A stretch of 64,000 nt of DNA, from positions 26,626,737-26,690,736 of the forward strand of contig CM046877.1 of assembly GCA_025667525.1 (NCBI GenBank), given 5' to 3'. Both the position numbers and the translations under genes were made by a program. Source of the stretch: Glebionis coronaria. Lineage: Eukaryota > Streptophyta > Magnoliopsida > Asterales > Asteraceae. Below are positions 57,996 through 64,000 of this stretch, one piece after another; the stretch's first letter is position 1; each line of letters begins with the position of its first letter. The notes beneath the pieces were generated by a model. That model was given only the letters and a program-made list of their open reading frames with translations. It was not told the DNA's origin and did not search any database.

Positions 57996-60900
57996 CTGAA
58001 AATATCACCACACGAAGACAATGTAGAGGTATCGGAATCTGAGTGTTCATTGTTATTAGCAGGTACAGATTTAATAATCTTAGATTTACTAACTCTAGGT
58101 TTCTTAGATTTCCTAGCCTTTTTCTTCCTAATTAGTGGTGTAGATTCTAGTTGGCTTAAATCCTGAGGTATTTCTTCACTGATAGGCACTATAGTGGGGG
58201 CTGACCTAATTAAAGGGCGCTGTTTCTATACTTGAGTGTGAGTGTTCCTAACTAAAGGACGCTCAGACCTAACCTCAATGGATGCATTCCTAGTTAAAGG
58301 GCACATTTTTCCATCTAATGTAAAGGTCCTGCCAGTGGGACGCCATTGCCAGCCAACTTGGGCACGAGTTCTACCCGTTGGCTTCCATTCAAGACCATTC
58401 TTAATAGCATTCATTTCATTCACGTGATCAATCAGACACAAATCATGACGTTGGGAAAACATACATTCATTACAATTCCAACAATTCAAATTAGAATTCA
58501 CGAATGGTTTAGGCTTCTGCACAGGCACAGAGCTTTTAGTCTTAACATGATTCTTTTTATTTAAAACTGAACTAGCATTCCTATTGTGAACTTCTACTTT
58601 CTTCTTTTTGGCACTACTAGTGGAGGGCTTGATCTTATCTTTCTTGAGTGGCGATCCTTTAGCCTTAGTAGTCTCTTTTAATCCTGTAGAAGGCAAAGTG
58701 GGAACATTAGCAACAGATTTTAAAGGTGCCTTACTTGATTGTGCCAATGACGGTTTTGCTCCTGGAGTCTTATTAAATGGAGTTACAGCAATGGGCCTAT
58801 TATTAAGTAGTGCAGAACCTGGTGTACCTATGTATTGCAAATATGCTAAGCAATATTGAACTCGCTTAATATATTCATGAGCCGAATAATAGTCGCTACT
58901 TGAGGGATCTAAGGCATAAAGATCGTCTAAAATATCCCTAAGAAGATCGACATGCTTAATGGCATTCCTCATATAATCATCATAGGTAACTGGGTTTCTC
59001 TTATGAAGCGGGTTCTTATAAAGCACTACTGACTTGGTTGTTGGAGCACTAGTGGACGGTGCAGAGTCGGTAGCTAAGTTATCAACAACTTCTTGTCGGG
59101 TGAGAAGAAGTGTCTCCTTTAACTCAGCCAAAACCATATTTTTGTCAATGAGCAGGATGTTCAAATCAGAGATTTCCTCGCACTTTTGGTTCAGTTGTTC
59201 AACATAATATTGTTGCTGTGCCGCATTAAAAGCGAAACGTTCTTCTAGTGAACCATAAAGAGCGGATAGTCCCTGTCTTGTCCGATCCATCTCCCCTAGA
59301 ACAGACGAAAGTCTAATTTCTAAGACTTGGTTTTTAGACTCTGCAGCCTCTAGTTCCAATTTTAATGTTTCATTTGATGACACATCTCTCTTCAATCTCA
59401 TGATTTCTTCCTCTTATGTCTTAACAATTGCAATCATCTTGTCACTCGTCTCAACACCGTTTTCACAACCATTTGATATCAAAAGGTCCTCATTTTGAGT
59501 TTGTTGTTTTAATTCTAAAGATATACAATGTTGTTCTAGTTGATTAAAGCGTTTTGAAAGTAAATTGTAAGAATCTTGTAGCTTTAAAAACTCAGCGTTA
59601 GATTCGTGACAAGAATGATTATCTACCTCATTTATAGTATCAGCAACATTTACAGAGAGATCACAAACATCATCACATATATGCACAGCATCACAATTAA
59701 TCATAGCGGATGTAAGCTCATTCGAATAATTAACATTTACAGTAGTAAGCACATCACACGAGATTACTGCAGACAAGAATCGGTCATATTCGGTTAATTT
59801 CTTGCAAGTGACCCATTTGTTTGTTTCTAAAATGATCATATTCGGGATTAGTTAGAACACTAGACGAAGGCACTAATTCCAAGGTTTGAACTTTCTCATT
59901 GCTTAAGGCAAGCTCATCAGACAAATTTTTATTCTTAGCTAAGGTTTCTAAGAGTGCAGCATTCATTTGGCTAAGTAGTGTAGCAGGAACCATGACCAAA
60001 TCTTGTTGAGCAGGAGTAGGCGTATGCGAAATGGGTCCCGATTGTGATTCACTCAAAGTCTGGGGACTCACATTGATATTGCTATCATTGTTTGTCTCCT
60101 CATTTGAAAGACTCACCACCGAAGATTCATTCGAATCAGCACTCTCTTGCACAACTTGATGTGGTTGAATACTAGCATCAGTGGTATTATCGGTGGTATT
60201 AATAAGTACCTCAGATCTCTTTTCTGGCCCTAAGCTGGAGATAGTTGCCATGAGAGCAGCCTTTGCAGATTGAAAGTCATCACAGTCTGAGTCATACGCA
60301 TCGAGATCATCTGCTTGGTATGCTGCATTCTGTGTGGTGGCCGTGTCTTGTTCAGCAATCCCTGGATCAGCAAGAAATGCAAGCTCCTCTTCATCAATTT
60401 CCCTTCCTTGTGCCTGAGCATTCACCAGATAGATCTTTTCTGCAAACCATTGTCCATCCCTTCTCCTCTTGGGTTTCTTACAATCCCTGGACATGTGACC
60501 CTCTTCCTTGCAGTTGTAGCATGTAATCATTCGCAATTTGCCCGTGGAATTAGCCCGTGGAGCAGGATTGACCATTGGAGCCTGATTGACTGTGCAAGCA
60601 TTGGTAGTTGATGTGGTAGGTCTCCCCTGATATGGTTGAATAGGCTGAACCATTACCCTGCCATTCTCAATAGTAGCTTGTTGGCGAGAATTGGATGAAT
60701 TCCTCAACTGATTGTTGGTAGGGGCTGATCCCCTAAATCCTCGTTTGCTTAAAGTCCTTGTGAGATAAGCAGACATAGTGGTTAACACTTCAACTGGATC
60801 AGCACCTTGTTTGAATAAAGGAACGGGGACTTCCTCATCATCACAGTACATTGCTTGGTCTTGATGAGCTGCATAATCACTAGAAGGAATACTCATTTGA

Positions 60901-61903
60901 TCAGGGTAGCTTGTTGGATATGCTGCATTCTCTTGATAAGAAGAATATGAAGATTGAGCATAAGGTGCAATACTAGCTGGGTGAGGTTGTGTAGCATATT
61001 GTGATGAAGGTGTACTAAACCGATATTGTTGCTGATGTGAGGTGGGTGGTTGTGCTAGAATCGAGTATTGGGGAAAGGTTGGTGTCATGTAAGGTGATGG
61101 ATGATAGGCTTGATGTCCCAAAATATAAGGAGTGTTGTTGTGAGACAAGCTTGGTTGATTCGCCATCAAAGCTAATGAATCAGGGTACATACCTCGTGGA
61201 GAACGGTGCATGATCACATGTTTCTCATGCTGCTGAAGAAAAGCATATAGTTGATCCAAATTGCACTTATGCAGATCCTGGTTAACTTAACATCGGTAAT
61301 ATACTCACCCCATTCAGCTTGAGGTAAAGTATTCAAGAATTTGGTGTTAACCTGGAATGGAGCAATCACCAGATTGTATACATTCAGATCATTCATGAGT
61401 GTGGTGAATCTGAAGTAATAATCGTGAAGCGTTTCCCCTGGGTTGTAAGTGAATCTGTCAAACAGGTCATACAACTGACATTCCCTTTCCTGTTTGGTGA
61501 GAGACGTACCTTTTAGCAACACCTTAAGACGTTCCCATAAATCCTTTGCCACTGTATACTGACTTACCATCCTATAGATGTCATGGGGAAGAGCTTGGAG
61601 AATTGTTTGAAGAGCTTTCTCGTCTGCATCGACAACAAGTTGTTGAGCTGGTGTAAGTTCTTCAAATTCTCTTGGTCGAGACACATTGTTAGCCACGATG
61701 GTACCATAGTCAAGTGGACCATTTAAGATTGACTTAACCATAAGCCTCCCATAAACCGGTTTTCCCTTAAGATAAGACATCATCCGGCCTTGCCATGCTT
61801 CAAAAACTTCTTTGATGAGCATTGGCGGGCGATTATCCGTTCCCGTAATGACGGAAATATCCGTAAGTGATGTCATCTGAGGCATTACTGAATTCGGATT
61901 CAT
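57944..61903 (-). pseudogene. Copia gag and gag-pol linker, several frame breaks
   Basis: Starts MNPNSVMPQM at 61903. The UBN2 capsid region (GTDNRPPMLIKEVFEAWQGR; LTKQERECQLYDLFDRFTY; LHDYYFRFTTLMNDLN) runs to a frameshift near 61279. The next frame (61259-59784) continues with a Gln/Ser/Tyr-rich linker, a CCHC knuckle ([14 protein letters not shown]) and an acidic region. A second frameshift lies near 59830; then a Cys-containing coiled-coil region (59839-58226, TAA at 59414-59416), a Lys/Ser-rich segment with WNCNECMFSQRHDLC, TAG at 58226-58228, and the remainder to 57944 with SSCGIW before pol. Five defects in all. The protein would be much longer than a typical Copia gag. Confidence 0.88.
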
Positions 61904-62702
61904 TTTGTTAACTTCAAAGAGACAAAGATTATCGGTTGATCGAGCAGTGAAGTAAAGCTTGTGAATTGTGTTGAGTTTTTGTTGTAAGAAACCAAGATTA
62001 AATCCTCTAAAAATCGTCGAAAAAACAAGCAAAATAACCGTTGATTCGGAACTTTTGTTGATTCGGAACTTTTGGCTTGATTCGGAACTTCTTGGTTCGG
62101 AACTTTTGGCTTGATTCGGAACTTCTTGGTTCGGAACTTTTGGCTTGATCCGGAACTTCTTGGTTCGGAACTTTTTGGCTTGATCCGGAACTTCTTGGTT
62201 CGGAACTTTTTGGCTTGATCCGGAACTTCTTGGTTCAGAACTTTTTGGCTTGATCCGGAACTTCTTGGTTCGGAACTTCTTGGTTTGGAAGTTCTTGGTT
62301 CGGAAGTTTCCTTGGTTCGGAACTTTCTTGATCCGGAACTTTCTTGATCCGGAACTTTCTTGATCCGGAACTTTTTCGTTCGGAACTTCTTGGTTCGGAA
62401 CTTTTTGGTGATCCGGAACTTGTTGGTTCGGAACTTTTGCTGGGTTAATCAGAAACCTTGTTCCGATGAACAGTCGACCACTAAAATGAAGATTAAACCC
62501 AGATTTTGACCAAATAACCAAAAAAGTTTTGTGATTTCTACAATAACAAGTAAAAACTAATACTTATCCACTAATCCCAATCACAAAAACACCAAAAACA
62601 CCAAGAATCAAGATGAATCTTCTTAAAGAACACTAATACAATCAAAAACTAAAAAACCACACAAATCACTACCTTAAATCACCCCATAGCTCTGATACCA
62701 AA
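61904..62702 (-). promoter_or_regulatory. 5' leader of the giant Copia with TTCGGAACTT array
   Basis: Between the primer-binding site and gag. A tandem array at 62041-62444 of units such as TTCGGAACTTTTGGCTTGA and TTCGGAACTTCTTGGTTC fills half of it. The array ends about 138 bp upstream of the gag ATG. GATCAACC lies about 40 bp before the ATG, as it does before the extra protein gene. Confidence 0.85.
62688..62702 (-). other. Primer-binding site of the giant Copia
   Basis: Minus strand TTTGGTATCAGAGCT directly inside the 5' LTR; it contains a perfect TGGTATCAGAGC, complementary to the 3' end of initiator Met-tRNA. Confidence 0.92.
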
Positions 62703-63031
62703 TGTAGAATATTGATAACCTATGAATCTATGAAGGGGTTTGTTGTTTTCTAGAGAGAGAAACAAGAGAGAGAAAGTGAGAGAAAACTATGTGTTATTTC
62801 AATAAATGGAACTAGCAAAATGACAACAACCAACCCCTTTCCATGGTGGAAAGGGGTATTTATACTTCCAAGCTACATAATCTTGGGCCGGTCCATGACA
62901 AGCCCATGGACCGGTTCTTACTTAACTTAATAAGCAACTAATAACTATTTGTTAACTACGAGCTATTACAACATAAATAATATTGTGGAGTGACAGATAC
63001 TTCTAATATACGTAAAGACATATTTCTAACA
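62703..63031 (-). repeat. 5' LTR of the giant Copia
   Basis: 329 bp, TG..CA, same length as the left LTR. Followed by target duplication TTTTC at 63032-63036, after which the interrupted CACTA sequence resumes. Confidence 0.95.
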
Positions 63032-63036
63032 TTTTC

Positions 63037-64000
63037 CTACCGAAGAGTACAAGAAAGCGAGATGGTATGTACTTAACAACAGTCCTGAGATCGACACGTA
63101 CCAAGACCAGTTCCGGAGGTACGCATTTTTTAATTTTGTAACTTTTTTTTCTTAACTTAACATTTCGACGAATTCTAATAGCATGAACGTTTTTCAGTTT
63201 ATTTCCAGGAAAAAAAGAAAAAGACATGCTAGAAGAATACCCCTACTGGCTTAAGACGCTCGTAAACTAACACTTATTTTGTGTACTTAAGTGTAAAAAT
63301 AACAATATCATAATTTTTGTTTTCTATCTAATCCTATGTTCTTCATAGATCTTTGAACGTCACGCACAAAATCCCCAAGACCCAGAGTTTAGCCCAACCA
63401 GCGAGTTATTCGCTTTAGCTAATTGACCATCAAAGGCTCCAATGTCAGTAAACTGTTGTGTAGTAGATGGTGTGAGGTATGTCGTGCAGAGCCGCGATGA
63501 ACGTCGCGTAACTCAAAATAGCGGCGTTTGTTCGGCTGGCCCTGACGGGAAAACTAACACTTATGGTCAACTTCAAGAAATCCTCGAGTTTGACTATTTG
63601 TCGTTTAAATTTGCGTTGTTCAAAGTTAAGTGGTTCGACACTCGCAACAACGTTGGTAGAGTCAAGAAACTTACCGTTAGAAACGGAATGACACAAATCG
63701 TCGGCTCTGGTGAGTGGTGGGAAAGTGGACAATACATTCTCGCAACACAAGTCAAACAAGTCTTCTACCTTGTAGATCCGACCAAACCCAACGTGAAGGT
63801 CGTCGAACATGTTAATCATAAAACGTTTTTGAACAACGGTGTAATCGTGGTAGAGAACGAACCTGATATTATACATTTGACAACTCATCTGATCTCCCAC
63901 CTTCTACTAGTGATCTCCCACCTTCTACTAGTGGGAATGACTTCGGTAATTACACCTTCTATATAGATTTTCATATAGATGGTGAATCAATGGAGGTTGA
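63037..64000 (+). pseudogene. CACTA TNP2-like transposase, second copy, right part (DUF4216)
   Basis: Continuation of 44675-45707 after the Copia. It matches 37480-38450: small exon (FPGKKEKDMLEEYPYWLKTL type), then IFERHAQNPQDPEF after the splice acceptor near 63350, then the DUF4216 region (YVVQSRDERRV; FKVKWFDTRNNVGRVKKLTV; YILATQVKQVFYLVDP). Differences: TGA at 63425-63427 in place of a Gly codon; the base lost at 38160 in the first copy is retained here. It runs off the right edge. Confidence 0.88.

Larger units (their letters stand above)
45708..63031 (-). mobile_element. Giant Copia retrotransposon, 17.3 kb
   Basis: 329 bp LTRs at both ends that differ at six positions by my count, flanked by TTTTC duplications (45703-45707 and 63032-63036). 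A primer-binding site sits inside the right LTR and a polypurine tract inside the left LTR, so the element is on the minus strand. Order in the sense direction: LTR, repeat array, gag, a long gag-pol linker region, pol, then a separate transcription unit with a long extra protein, then a 2.3 kb 3' region and LTR. Copia elements are usually 5-10 kb, so the extra 9 kb downstream of pol is unusual. It inserted into the second CACTA copy and is younger than that duplication. Confidence 0.95.

Overview
This is plant nuclear DNA. It has spliced genes with GT..AG introns, AT-rich spacers, plant-type LTR retrotransposons primed by initiator Met-tRNA, a CACTA-type DNA transposon, a tRNA-derived SINE and a hAT-like MITE. 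The retroelement protein families, the pollen-type polygalacturonases and the extra Copia-associated proteins look most like what I know from Asteraceae (daisy family). That assignment is inference from remembered similarity, not a search.

Layout. 1-2304: the 5' end of a minus-strand Copia element (gag and 5' LTR) inserted next to a promoter-like stretch. 2305-6716: mostly unannotatable AT-rich DNA with hints of a spliced minus-strand transcript. 6717-16239: a complete 9.5 kb LTR element on the minus strand with a perfect target-site duplication. It has no pol. It has three ORF cassettes, each with a GC-rich palindromic island upstream. 16372-16579: a SINE. 17897-21570: an apparently intact 11-exon SLC35F-type transporter gene on the plus strand. 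21986-29395: a duplicated polygalacturonase locus (one apparently intact gene, one mutated and truncated copy, two remnants), with a MITE and a 2.1 kb TRIM-like LTR element. 29396-36443: a cluster of minus-strand non-LTR retrotransposons. The longest copy encodes N-terminal zinc fingers, a reverse transcriptase, a zinc knuckle and a probable restriction-like endonuclease, and has one stop and one frameshift. 36444-41733: the 3' part of a CACTA transposon (TNP2-like and Transposase_24-like pseudogenes, and a 3' end rich in palindromes). 41734-43021: exons 1-3 of a second SLC35F copy, into whose 5' flank the CACTA had inserted. 43022 to the window end: a second copy of the LINE-CACTA block, offset by about 8.23 kb, split by a 17.3 kb Copia element (45708-63031).

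Only two loci look like functional host genes: the SLC35F transporter and one exopolygalacturonase. The most unusual signals are in the mobile elements. First, both large LTR elements carry additional ORFs that seem to have their own promoter, 5' leader and (in at least two cases) 5'UTR intron. Second, cis-repeats recur upstream of separate ORFs in the same element: palindromic GC islands in the 9.5 kb element, and TTCGGAACTT arrays in the 17.3 kb Copia. Third, the LINE cluster appears to belong to the restriction-like-endonuclease type rather than the L1 or RTE types usual in plants.
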